DNA from: Thermohalobaculum sp039026375
Lineage (GTDB): Bacteria; Pseudomonadota; Alphaproteobacteria; Rhodobacterales; Rhodobacteraceae
NCBI GenBank assembly: GCA_039026375.1
Contig: JBCCML010000011.1
Coordinates: 39,314 to 103,313 of the forward strand
Length of the DNA stretch: 64,000 nt
Reading direction: 5' to 3'
Under the pieces are notes generated by a model. The model worked only from the letters and a program-made list of their open reading frames with translations. It made no database searches and was not told the DNA's origin. Position 1 is the stretch's first letter. Each line of letters starts with the position of its first letter. This document shows, piece after piece, positions 53,813 through 61,935 of this stretch. The position numbers and the translations under genes are program-made.

Positions 53813-53860
53813 TTGGCATACGCAAGTCATACGTAAGTCATACGTGGATCATACGAAGTA
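53813..53860. repeat. Array B: four 11-base direct repeats (CATACGNNNNT)
   Basis: A second array starts again with TTGG: CATACG at 53817, 53828, 53839 and 53850, exactly 11 bases apart (CATACGCAAGT, CATACGTAAGT, CATACGTGGAT, CATACGAAGTA). It is in the same orientation as array A and offset from it by 161 bases. The paired arrays look like iterons or an operator pair of a plasmid, phage satellite or excision system. Confidence 0.85.
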
Positions 53861-53956
53861 TCGAGCAGCGCCAGGGCAGTGAAATGGTGCGGTCGAGAAG
53901 ACTCGATTCTCCAAAAATCCTGATAAGTACTAAAAAATAAGGCAAAAAGGGGGAGT

Positions 53957-53988
53957 GTCACACACGCTTTTGTGCGTTTTTGTGTGAC
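53957..53988. promoter_or_regulatory. Inverted repeat GTCACACA/TGTGTGAC before the first element gene
   Basis: GTCACACA at 53957-53964 and TGTGTGAC at 53981-53988 flank a 16-base T-rich loop. AT-rich sequence follows (53999-54040) and could hold a promoter for the HTH gene. It could be an operator for that HTH protein or a terminator for transcription entering from the left. Confidence 0.45.
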
Positions 53989-54160
53989 GTTTTGGATGTG
54001 AATAGAAGTATTGTAAATAATCCTTGATCATTTTTTCCAGATGAACCGCTCATACTTGACTTTTTTAGAGTGTTCAGCTATACAGATCATAGTCCGCGCA
54101 AGAAATGCGGTGGTTTTCCCTTCCAGAATGGTTGTTGAAGATCAAATTTCGGGGGCAGGT

Positions 54161-54412
54161 ATGCCCAAAGACTTTTTTGTGTCAGTCGCAGACATTCAAA
54201 ACGCGACAAGTTTCGGGCTGTATCGTTTGAGGGCGCTTTTCGCTGACGCTCCGCCCAGCGTTGCGGCTCCGATACCAGAACGCGGGGCTGCGCCTCGCCT
54301 CTATCGACTGAGCGACGTGATTTCACTGCTTCGCAGCCATCGAAAATGGTCTGCTGACTTGGAAAGTGCGCTCATCCACCATTTGCAATCAAAGGAATTT
54401 TCAGATGCCTGA
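54161..54412 (+). CDS. Small HTH (AlpA/MerR-like) DNA-binding protein
   Basis: 83 residues from ATG 54161 (in-frame ATGs also at 54041 and 54128, without ribosome sites). FFVSVADIQNATSFGLYRLR is a probable helix-turn-helix, and APRLYRLSDVISLLRSH resembles the wing and following helix of AlpA or MerR-like excisionase proteins. Such genes are common first genes of satellites and integrative elements. It may bind the 11-base repeat arrays just upstream; that is inference. Overlaps the next gene by 8 bases. Confidence 0.6.
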   Translation: MPKDFFVSVADIQNATSFGLYRLRALFADAPPSVAAPIPERGAAPRLYRLSDVISLLRSHRKWSADLESALIHHLQSKEFSDA

Positions 54413-54857
54413 CAAAACAAAATTTGAGCAAGGGCAGGAAATGCTCGTTACGCTCATCACACCAGAGCAACGTGACTCCACAGAAAACGCCATCACCCGT
54501 CTTCGTGTTGAATGGGCGAAGATGTACGGAGATCGCCTGCCGTCACTGTTGACCGAGCATCTTGCCGTCGAGGCAGCGGCTCACCCGGAAATCATTGCCG
54601 CCGGGCACAACCTTGGCCCTGAGAGCGACGAAGAGTTCCGCAGCGTTGCGAAGGAGGTCGCCGAGGGGCAGCCGCTGGTTCAGCGTGCGTTGGATGTAGC
54701 TGACGCTCAGTTGAAGGCCGATATCCGCGCCGAGAAACTGGCGGAGATCCCACCCACGGTGAAGATGCAGATGGCGCGCGAAGGCGTTCTGAATGCCCGT
54801 CTCGAAGCTCAAGTGCAAGCCGAACTGGACGCTCGCCATGACAACCGTACACCCTGA
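54405..54857 (+). CDS. Hypothetical protein of the integrated element
   Basis: 150 residues from ATG 54405, behind AAAGGA. It is predicted all-helical and charged, with coiled-coil character near the C-terminus (NARLEAQVQAELDARHDN). No motif is recognised. It overlaps the HTH gene and the terminase-small-like gene (by 20 bases), so it is part of a compact phage-style operon. It might be a structural-interference or packaging accessory of a satellite, but there is no direct evidence. Confidence 0.6.
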   Translation: MPDKTKFEQGQEMLVTLITPEQRDSTENAITRLRVEWAKMYGDRLPSLLTEHLAVEAAAHPEIIAAGHNLGPESDEEFRSVAKEVAEGQPLVQRALDVADAQLKADIRAEKLAEIPPTVKMQMAREGVLNARLEAQVQAELDARHDNRTP

Positions 54858-55299
54858 GGCGGGCTCTCAGGCGCTCGCTGACGCGAGGCATGAAGCCTTT
54901 GCGCAAAAGTTGGCGGCTGGCGACCCGCTGAATTCGTGGGCGGATACCGCTGATCCAGATCATCGACCGTCTCTGGCATCAGCGAAGGCGTCGGGTTGGC
55001 GTGTTGCTCACCGTCCGGAAGTACGCGCGCGCGTAGAGTGGCTGCAATGTCTGGCTCGCCCAGATCCGCAACGCATCGACAAGGACGCTGCCAGCCTGCT
55101 TCGCGAGATTGCAAGTGTCCTACGCGAAACGGCTGATGCATTCGATTTCCTTCCACTGCAAAAGCGCGCCAATTTTCGTGCGATCTGCGCGAAGAACCTC
55201 GCGAGATTGGATAAGCTACAAGAACCCCCACAGGCAAAGCCAGAGCAACAGCGAACAGAGATTTTCGACCGTATCCACGAGTGCACATGTCCGACCTGA
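54838..55299 (+). CDS. Terminase small subunit-like protein
   Basis: 153 residues from ATG 54838. ADARHEAFAQKLAAGDPLNS, then SLASAKASGWRVAHRPEVRA and RVEWLQ, follow the pattern of phage terminase small subunits (a helix-turn-helix, then conserved hanging PEVxxRI-type end). In satellites such a protein redirects packaging of helper phage. No large subunit is present here. It overlaps its upstream neighbour by 20 bases and the next gene by 13. The call is from a partial motif. Confidence 0.5.
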   Translation: MTTVHPEAGSQALADARHEAFAQKLAAGDPLNSWADTADPDHRPSLASAKASGWRVAHRPEVRARVEWLQCLARPDPQRIDKDAASLLREIASVLRETADAFDFLPLQKRANFRAICAKNLARLDKLQEPPQAKPEQQRTEIFDRIHECTCPT

Positions 55300-55595
55300 C
55301 AAAACAACAATTCGTCGAACGCGAGGTTGTGTGGCTGCTGGAAGGTTGCCTTGCCGATCTACGCGCAGCGGCGGCAGACCCACGCAGTGTGAAGTACGAG
55401 GCCCTTCTGGCAACCTGCGAAACCGCATCGAACCTGATCGCGCGCTTTGCCTCACTGAGCGTCGTGCAGGACGAGCCGGAAGCCGCGCGTAGCGCGCCAG
55501 AAGTCCCGTTGGAGAAATTCGTTCTCTTAGCGGAGATCCTCAGCTTGGAGCGAACACAATGCCCCCATTGCGATGGATGGCGACGCAGTGAGTAA
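55287..55595 (+). CDS. Hypothetical protein with C-terminal CxxC
   Basis: 102 residues from ATG 55287 (GTG 55281 is also in frame). A helical N-terminus (QFVEREVVWLLEGCLADLRA) ends with a TQCPHCDGWRRSE tail whose CxxC could be half of a metal site or a redox pair. Function unknown. A hairpin terminator candidate follows ten bases after the stop, which ends the four-gene set begun at 54161. Confidence 0.58.
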   Translation: MSDLTKQQFVEREVVWLLEGCLADLRAAAADPRSVKYEALLATCETASNLIARFASLSVVQDEPEAARSAPEVPLEKFVLLAEILSLERTQCPHCDGWRRSE

Positions 55596-55604
55596 AGACG
55601 CAAA

Positions 55605-55628
55605 CATGCCGCGCTTTCCGGCGGCATG
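55605..55628 (+). terminator. Hairpin after element operon 1
   Basis: CATGCCGC (55605-55612) and GCGGCATG (55621-55628) form a perfect 8-bp stem with an 8-base loop, ten bases past the stop codon. No T-run follows. The remaining gap to 55832 holds no gene I can support. Confidence 0.5.
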
Positions 55629-55832
55629 GCGTTGTGCGGACCAGACCGCCTGAGCAGAGGCGAAGACGGCTGGAATGATGGGGACGCGGCCTTGCCGGTT
55701 TGCTTACGCTGCGTCCCTCCACACACACGAGATCCCGCTACGCAAGGCGCGCACGTGGTGGGTGTTGAAAGCAGCGCCAGTAACCCGGTCTGACCCGACC
55801 TTTGCAAAGGACCAAACCTATGAAGACCTAAA

Positions 55833-56249
55833 ATGTTGAAATCGTTATCTCGAACCGAGCAGTCTCGCTTGCACATCGCGGCCCTACAGGCATTGGGCCA
55901 AGATGGATCACCACCAAAGAACGCAGAGAACGCGTCAGCAGCGGCATTAGCCGATGCCGTCGCTCACTACGCCGGTCGTCTCGACTTCCCGCTCTGGACG
56001 CTTCTACGCGCCTCAGACGCGGTCATGGCTGAGATCTACCGTCAACATGGTGCAGACGATGCGCCGATAGCGTTTGATATTCCATCTCTTCGCGCTGCGC
56101 TGACGATGGAGACCCGTGAAGCGATCATGGTTGCCCGCCTCTGCGGTGCAATGCAATTCACGGAAAACGGCAAGACACTCTGGAAGAACACCGACGGGCC
56201 GGTCGATCTTGTGACCTTTGAACCGGATCTGCTCGACGGCTACACTTGA
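55833..56249 (+). CDS. Hypothetical protein of the integrated element
   Basis: 138 residues, mostly helical (LHIAALQALGQDG, DAVAHYAGRLDFPLWTLLRA). The final part reads GAMQFTENGKTLWKNTDGPV. No family recognised. Its ATG directly follows a three-codon open frame, ATG AAG ACC TAA at 55820-55831, which has the better ribosome site (AAAGGA), so translation may be coupled to that mini-frame. An intrinsic terminator lies ten bases after the stop. Confidence 0.58.
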   Translation: MLKSLSRTEQSRLHIAALQALGQDGSPPKNAENASAAALADAVAHYAGRLDFPLWTLLRASDAVMAEIYRQHGADDAPIAFDIPSLRAALTMETREAIMVARLCGAMQFTENGKTLWKNTDGPVDLVTFEPDLLDGYT

Positions 56250-56258
56250 AGACAGTTT

Positions 56259-56279
56259 GGGGCGGATTTCTTCCGCCCC
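56259..56279 (+). terminator. Intrinsic terminator-like hairpin
   Basis: GGGGCGGA (56259-56266), loop TTTCT, TCCGCCCC (56272-56279): a perfect 8-bp GC-rich stem ten bases beyond the stop at 56249, followed by a pyrimidine-rich but not pure T tract. Confidence 0.65.
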
Positions 56280-56395
56280 TCACTTCCATTCCGCAATTAA
56301 GATGCATGACCAGCAGGAGGCAATGCCCGCCTCAGCTATCATGTTGATTATACACGAATTCAATTCGTAAAACAATCAGCATTGGAAATACAGTA

Positions 56396-58360
56396 ATGAA
56401 TAAACCAAGACTTGTCGTCGATAATACACTCAATATCGATGATCTTCCGTCAAATCCTCGCGACGCTCAACTATACAATTTCTTGGAGCGCGCTCACAAG
56501 CAGGGCGTAAGCCTAGCTGAGAAAACCGTGCTAATTGAGGCAATCACCTTGCATACAAAGGTTGGCAAGCGTGACCTGAACCGTATCTGGAAAAAAGTTG
56601 AGAAGGTCGCAAAGTCAAAGCAACGTAGCAACAATCTGGATGACGGCCCGGCGTTCTATCCTTACGTAAACGAGTGGAACTTTTCTGATCTCGTCGAACA
56701 TGGCTGGAAGCGCGTTCTGTCCGCAAACGAGAGAAACCCCTTCCTGTTCCAACTTGCGGGCGAGATGGTGCGAGTCCTGACCGATGAGTTGGGCGTTGCA
56801 CGCATTGAGATCATTAATCAGCGCCAGTTTGCCCACGCTCTGAATTCGGTCTCCAAGTGGACCCATGTGCGTCGCAACGGCGATGAGGAGTTCTTTCGCG
56901 GTGTTCATGCGCCTAATGAAGTTGTCGATCACATATTTAATGGCCCTCGCGACGCGCTCTTACCGTTGCGCCGCTTAGTTACAGTACCGACCTATACACG
57001 CGCCAAGCGTCTGACCCCACAGGGCTATGCAGAGGGTATCTACTATGCGCCGCTCAAAGGCCTAAGCGTCCCGGTTGTCCCGCCTAAGCCGTCTGATAAC
57101 GAAGTCACCGATGCCGTTGGCCTCTTCGCCGATGTCCTCGGTGACTTCCCGCTTGATGGACTCACCCGCGCTGAGTTTCTTGACAAGCTAAAAGGCGGTA
57201 AACCAGTGCCGTCGTTTTCGCACGCGGTGTCCTACATGCTGTCGAGCATCTGCCGCGATCTGATCGATGGGCCTGTTCCGGGTCACTTGGCACGCAAAGA
57301 CAAGCCCCGCTCAGGCGCTACTCTGCTGATGTCAGTGGCAGAGTACATCGCTACTCCGCAGCCATGTTCACCGCAGACGCTGCCGTACAACGAAGACGAA
57401 GTGCGCAAGACCCTGATCGGAATCTTCGGTGCGGGATCTCCGTACGTCCTGTTCGATAATTTGAAGAGTGGCGTGGAGATCGAGTCCGATGCGTTGGCTG
57501 TTGGTCTCACCTCATATCCATCCTTTAAGGGGCGCTTGCTGGGCACCAACGTCATCCAGACCATGCCCGCGAACTGCGTCTTTGGTTTCACTGGAAATCG
57601 CTCTGCGTTGTCTCCGCAATTGGCAGAACGCATGCTGTTGATCGATGTGGACCCGAAGATGGAAAACCCGAGCGAACGCCATCCGTCCAGTTTCAAGCAC
57701 AACTTGGCATCGTACGTCCCGGCTCACGCCGGGAAACTGCTGTGGTGCCTACTGATGCTGGTGCAAAACTGGATTGCAAAGGGCTGCCCTGAGTGGACCG
57801 GCATTCCGCTGGGAGGTTTCGAGCGTCATGCGGCTGTGGTCGGTGGCATCTTGGACGCAGCGGGCATCAAGGGCTTCATGACCAACCGTGAAAAGCTCGC
57901 CGCCTTGGTCAAAACCGACGATCCCGTGAACGATCTTATGGACGCTCTGATCGCAGAGTATGTCGCATCGAAGGGCAACGTCATCTTCAAGGTCGGCGGA
58001 ACGGACATCAAGCCGCCAGCGCCATACGAAAACTGCCGCGTCGTTTCGATATCCGACGTTTTGAACGAAGCTCAGATCGCATTGGATAAGTTTGGTTACA
58101 CGACCACAAGCGAGGGTGAGATCTTCTATGCGCCTGCCGCCAATCGTAAAATTGCACAACGTTTCGCCAACTTAGTTGGCACCGTTCGTGAAACCATAGC
58201 TGATGGAGAGGTCCCAGATGGTCGATGGCGCTTGGCTGAGGTGCCAGACGTTCCGCGCAAGATCGGCAACCTATATCGCCTTGAGTTCGTTGAACAGCCA
58301 GCTAAGGCTGAAACCAGGCCCACAGAACCACGCCGCAGCCGTCGCAATAGAAAGTTCTGA
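56396..58360 (+). CDS. Primase/D5-helicase-like ATPase of the element, P-loop degenerate
   Basis: 654 residues. The C-terminal half follows the arrangement of primase-helicase or DUF927-like ATPases of satellites: KDKPRSGATLLMSVAEYIAT (about residues 300-319, in the Walker A position but lacking the GKT Lys), PYVLFDNLKSGVEIESDAL (Walker B-like Asp), YPSFKGRLLGTNVIQTMPAN with FGFTGNRSALSPQLAERMLL and a terminal Arg (sensor/Arg finger region). The N-terminal half is unrecognised. Probable replication gene of the element, but ATPase activity is doubtful without the Lys. Confidence 0.6.
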   Translation: MNKPRLVVDNTLNIDDLPSNPRDAQLYNFLERAHKQGVSLAEKTVLIEAITLHTKVGKRDLNRIWKKVEKVAKSKQRSNNLDDGPAFYPYVNEWNFSDLVEHGWKRVLSANERNPFLFQLAGEMVRVLTDELGVARIEIINQRQFAHALNSVSKWTHVRRNGDEEFFRGVHAPNEVVDHIFNGPRDALLPLRRLVTVPTYTRAKRLTPQGYAEGIYYAPLKGLSVPVVPPKPSDNEVTDAVGLFADVLGDFPLDGLTRAEFLDKLKGGKPVPSFSHAVSYMLSSICRDLIDGPVPGHLARKDKPRSGATLLMSVAEYIATPQPCSPQTLPYNEDEVRKTLIGIFGAGSPYVLFDNLKSGVEIESDALAVGLTSYPSFKGRLLGTNVIQTMPANCVFGFTGNRSALSPQLAERMLLIDVDPKMENPSERHPSSFKHNLASYVPAHAGKLLWCLLMLVQNWIAKGCPEWTGIPLGGFERHAAVVGGILDAAGIKGFMTNREKLAALVKTDDPVNDLMDALIAEYVASKGNVIFKVGGTDIKPPAPYENCRVVSISDVLNEAQIALDKFGYTTTSEGEIFYAPAANRKIAQRFANLVGTVRETIADGEVPDGRWRLAEVPDVPRKIGNLYRLEFVEQPAKAETRPTEPRRSRRNRKF

Positions 58361-58361
58361 T

Positions 58362-58726
58362 CACCCTGCGCTCACCCCGCGTAGCGGGGCAGGCGCTGGT
58401 GCAGGGTCATTCACGCATTGCGCCAACCGCAGGACTTGGGTGGAGGGTTTCCATTCGTCCGTGCCTGTGAGGCAGTTTTCGGCGTTCATCGTACGCCGCA
58501 TGGGTTGCAGGGCTTTTGCCTTCGGGTCCTGCATCCACCCTGCTTCACTCCTGCACCTGCGCTTATCGATCTGATTTCGCGTTCTTTTTCGGCACAATGG
58601 GTGCAGGGTGGTAGGTTGTTTGGATACTATGGAGCATCGCGAAACTGTTTTATTGGCCATGGAGAAAGTAATTTTCTGTCAGAGCATTCGGGCTGACAGA
58701 CTTGCACCCAGCCCCCTTCACCCTGC
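58362..58726. repeat. Cluster of CACCCTGC motifs, candidate origin
   Basis: CACCCTGC occurs at 58362, 58536 and 58719 on + and 58603 on - (GCAGGGTG), with a 7/8 copy at 58401. The 529-base gap 58361-58889 has no supported gene. A CCCCGC-GTA-GCGGGG hairpin at 58375-58389 closes the replication-gene transcript. The location right after a primase-like gene is where satellite origins are often found. Confidence 0.5.
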
Positions 58727-58889
58727 TGCCGCAAAAGTCGGGAAATTACTCGCGACCGCGCCAGCAGCGGCCTCATGCGCGTCCTTCGTGGAAGAAAAAA
58801 AGTTAGCCTAGAAGACCGTTATCACGAGTTTGCATTCTTGTTTTTGCGAGATTGCGAGCCTTTGCTGGCCCGCGTGCGTTACCCGCTTG

Positions 58890-59570
58890 TCAGCGTTCCG
58901 GTGCGTTTCCCTCCCACTTCGCCAGTGCGGCGTTCGCAGCCTCGGGAGTATCCCGTATCCGTAGGACAGCTTGTCGAGAGAGACCGGCTTCGCGAGCAAT
59001 TTCAGATATCGTTCGTTGCTGACTGAGCATGTCTTGTACGCGATCAAAGATCACCCGGTCATAACTTGGTTTCTTGCCACGGTACTTGCGCTTCCGATCT
59101 GGGGATCGCAGGGCATGATCGATGCCAGCCTTGCGCGCTTCTCGCTTTGCCGTCGCGTCAGCATCAGCAAGCGCGGCCATGAATGCCAGCATGGCATCAC
59201 GTGCTGCTTTCGCAGTGGGGTCTGGCAACTCGCAATCGGGCTTGAATTCCATTCGATTGATTACCGTGCAGACCGTAACCCCCCGGCGATTGAATTCCTC
59301 AATTGTCGTCTTCACATCAGCATAGTTGCGCCCAAGCCGATCCACCCAGCGGACGACCAACGTGTCTCCCTTGCGCAGGAGGTCCGGTAAACGCCTACCT
59401 TGGTTGCGTTCAGCAAGCTTTGTGCTGACGCCAGACACGCCATGGTCGGTCACGACGTTTTCGGCCTCAATCTCAAACCCCGCCCCGCGCGCCTGCGTAA
59501 GCTGATGATCCGATGTCTGTTCAGCGGTGGATACCCGCACATACAGAACCGTCTTCGAATTTTCGTCCAT
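58890..59570 (-). CDS. Serine recombinase, resolvase/invertase family
   Basis: 226 residues. Catalytic Ser14 in VLYVRVSTAEQ, conserved RWVDRLGRN (about residues 74-82) with the DRLGR Arg cluster, and the E-helix joining segment. The C-terminal HTH is RTISEIAREAGLSRQAVLRI (about 188-207). It is a small resolvase/invertase, not a large serine integrase. Its start faces a 114-base region with resolvase-type half-sites 12 bases upstream, the usual res-tnpR arrangement. No Tn3 transposase is in the window. Confidence 0.93.
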   Translation of the reverse strand: MDENSKTVLYVRVSTAEQTSDHQLTQARGAGFEIEAENVVTDHGVSGVSTKLAERNQGRRLPDLLRKGDTLVVRWVDRLGRNYADVKTTIEEFNRRGVTVCTVINRMEFKPDCELPDPTAKAARDAMLAFMAALADADATAKREARKAGIDHALRSPDRKRKYRGKKPSYDRVIFDRVQDMLSQQRTISEIAREAGLSRQAVLRIRDTPEAANAALAKWEGNAPER

Positions 59571-59581
59571 AATGCCCTCTC

Positions 59582-59695
59582 GTGTCCGTACGCCTTATGT
59601 CCGATTATAATCGTCCGTATAAATGATTCGCAATCCTTACGGACATTCGCTTTGGTCGATTTCTGAGTGTCCGCTACCGTTTAGCCTTACGGACA
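59582..59695. promoter_or_regulatory. Candidate res recombination site
   Basis: Six copies of TGTCCG-type half-sites: + at 59583, 59598, 59612 and 59668, - at 59638 and 59688. The pair 59668/59688 spans 28 bases and the pair 59612/59638 spans 34 bases, separated by 22 bases, as in subsites I and II of gamma-delta/Tn3 res. The remaining two, in 59582-59606, fit a 25-base subsite III five bases away, although they are direct and not inverted. The resolvase gene promoter would be within this site. The rest of the gap (59696-59967) shows nothing I can name. Confidence 0.75.
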
Positions 59696-59967
59696 AATTG
59701 TTCCTCGATTGGTCCCGTAAAAGAGCTGATCAGAGACACAGCTCAAAGACAGCAAGGGCAAGCGCCATAAGGAGTCCGGTACCTTTTGGGGGAGTATACC
59801 CCGGGGTGGGCCGGGCAGGACAGTACCTGCTCACTAAGGCCAACAAGAAAATTGAAAACGTGAGCCTCGCCGTAATTTTGTAGAACATTTAATGAACATC
59901 TGCTAACGACTTGTGCCCTTCGGCTTGCTGAACCGAGACTGCAAAACAGATTGGCGCAACAGACCTG

Positions 59968-61935
59968 ATGTCATATCCTCAACAAGAGAAATTGGTAAAT
60001 GACGATTGGGTCGGAGAATTGCCAGACACGCAAGGTACACTATTTGCAGATCGCTTTCTCGGGAAGTATGCGGGCGCGATCATGGCAGATCCTACCAACG
60101 CGTTGGTAGAGCTTGTCGCAAACTCTTGGGATGCATACGCCACCGAAGTCAGTATCGTTTGGCCAGAAACAAAATCTGACGCACTTTTCTCGATCCGCGA
60201 CAACGGGTCTGGAATGACTAACGATGAGTTCTCTCTTCGCTGGCGTACTCTCGATTACGATAGAACCAAGCATCAAGGCAGCATTGCAAATCCGCCAGAG
60301 GGCATAGAGAACGCGCGTCCGAGACGAGTGTACGGCAACAACGGGCGTGGTCGGCACGCTGCTTTTCACTTCTCGTCGCCATACCGTGTTTTGACAACCA
60401 AGGATGGTCAACGGTGCCAATTCGAGGTCACACAGGGAACATCGAACCCAATTGAGATTGAACTTCTGGAAGAAAGTTCGGGTGACTTCCCCAGTGGTAC
60501 TGAAATCATGGCGCTGCACCCAGTTGGTAGCGCTCTGTCCCCAGAAGACGTAAGAGCATTGCTGAGCACAAGATTTCTGCTCGATCCACAATTCTCGGTT
60601 GATGTGAATGGTGTCGCTGTAACGTTCGCTGATGTGCCGCCCGGACAAATCAAAGAAGTCGCAGTCGAAGTCGCCGACTATGGTACCGCCAACCTCAGGG
60701 TTATGGACTCTTCGCGAGCAGACCGAACGTCGAAGCAGCACGGAATCGCTTGGTGGGTGAACCGGCGGTTGGTTGGTGAAGCAAGCTGGACAGCGTTTTC
60801 CGACCGACTGATTGATGGACGGACCGAGGAGGCGAAGCGTTTTTCCTTCATCGTTGAGACGGACTTCCTCACTCCGGAGGACATCCTTCCTGATTGGTCC
60901 GCGTTTCGCGAAGATCGAGCACAATGGAAGACAACCAAGTCCGTTGTTCATGACCAAATTCGAACAGAACTGTCGGAACTGCTGAACGTCAAGCGCAAGC
61001 AGACGCGGACTCAAATCTTAGCGACCCATGCACAAGCCGTTCACGCACTTCCGAAGCTAAGTCAGGATCGCTGGAATGGAATGCTTGATGAGTTGATTGA
61101 GCGGTGTCCCACGTTGGGCGAAGCGCAACTCGATCAGGTTATGGGAATATTGGCGAACCTCGAACTTGCGCAATCCCAATATAGCCTTCTGGCGAAGCTA
61201 CATGAGCTTTCTCCAAACGACTTAGACTCTTGGAATGGCCTACTCGAAGAATGGTCCGTTAAGTCCGCGAAGGAGGCATTGGATGAAGTTTCACGCAGGT
61301 TGAAGCTGATCGAAGAAATCCGAATTAAGACCAGTTCAACGGACACGAAGGAAGTCCAGGAACTGAAACCGCTTTTTGGAGAAGCGCTTTGGATCTTCGG
61401 TCCACAGTTTGAAAGCATTGAATTCACTTCAAACAAGGGCATGACGCGGGTGATCCGAGAACTGTTCGGAGTTGAGGATTCTGGTTCACGACAACGCCCT
61501 GACTTTGCAATCCTGCCAGACAGCACGGTCGGTTTCTACGACCGCCCATCGTTTGATGAAGAACACAACCAAGATGGTTGCGATACCTTGATCATCGTCG
61601 AATTGAAGAAGCCCGGCGTACCGCTTGGTGGTGACGAGAAGAAGCAGGTCTGGGGCTACATCAAGGAACTTCGCGAGAAAGGGCACATCTCGACCGACAC
61701 TCGGGTTACTGGTTTTCTCCTAGGTGATGAGATTGAGCCGCAAGAAGGCGATCCCGAACGGCATGGGGACCGGACGATCATCCGTCCGATGCTCTATGCG
61801 ACTTTCATCGGCCAGGCTGAGAAACGGATGATGAACCTACACGAACGCTTGGCAGAAGCGCCATTCTTAAACCGCAATGCACAGCAATCCGTTTCTGCGC
61901 AAAGTCAACTACTTACAGAAGCTCCAATAGCCTGA
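59968..61935 (+). CDS. GHKL (MORC/HSP90-like) ATPase fused to PD-(D/E)XK nuclease domain; candidate defence protein
   Basis: 655 residues. The Bergerat ATP site is complete: N-box LVELVANSWDAYATEVSI (E49, N52, D55), G1 IRDNGSGM (D78, G80, G82), G2 YGNNGRGRHAAF (G123-G128). A middle helical region (about 320-460) follows. The C-terminal domain (about 465-600) has FGEALWIFGPQF, RPDFAILPDS (D512) and TLIIVELKKPGVPL (E545, K547), then Q560, which together fit a PD-(D/E)XK nuclease resembling the DUF4263 domain of Shedu. No signal peptide or membrane segment. It is on a mobile-element flank, AT-richer than the host. Function in phage defence is inference. Confidence 0.72.
   Translation: MSYPQQEKLVNDDWVGELPDTQGTLFADRFLGKYAGAIMADPTNALVELVANSWDAYATEVSIVWPETKSDALFSIRDNGSGMTNDEFSLRWRTLDYDRTKHQGSIANPPEGIENARPRRVYGNNGRGRHAAFHFSSPYRVLTTKDGQRCQFEVTQGTSNPIEIELLEESSGDFPSGTEIMALHPVGSALSPEDVRALLSTRFLLDPQFSVDVNGVAVTFADVPPGQIKEVAVEVADYGTANLRVMDSSRADRTSKQHGIAWWVNRRLVGEASWTAFSDRLIDGRTEEAKRFSFIVETDFLTPEDILPDWSAFREDRAQWKTTKSVVHDQIRTELSELLNVKRKQTRTQILATHAQAVHALPKLSQDRWNGMLDELIERCPTLGEAQLDQVMGILANLELAQSQYSLLAKLHELSPNDLDSWNGLLEEWSVKSAKEALDEVSRRLKLIEEIRIKTSSTDTKEVQELKPLFGEALWIFGPQFESIEFTSNKGMTRVIRELFGVEDSGSRQRPDFAILPDSTVGFYDRPSFDEEHNQDGCDTLIIVELKKPGVPLGGDEKKQVWGYIKELREKGHISTDTRVTGFLLGDEIEPQEGDPERHGDRTIIRPMLYATFIGQAEKRMMNLHERLAEAPFLNRNAQQSVSAQSQLLTEAPIA

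Noticed and set aside
53652..53860. CRISPR array
   Set aside because: Repeat units are 11 bases with no true spacers and no cas genes; they look like protein-binding repeats.
53509..53940. 143-residue open frame over the repeat arrays
   Set aside because: The 11-base periodicity shifts the frame at each repeat, so the apparent protein is a by-product of the arrays; there is no ribosome site.
58775..59026. Plus-strand open frame over the resolvase 3' end
   Set aside because: It overlaps the HTH-encoding end of the resolvase in antisense and has no recognisable product.
59582..59967. Tn3-family transposon end
   Set aside because: The res-like site suggested one, but no tnpA, no 38-base inverted repeat and no matching distal end are visible.
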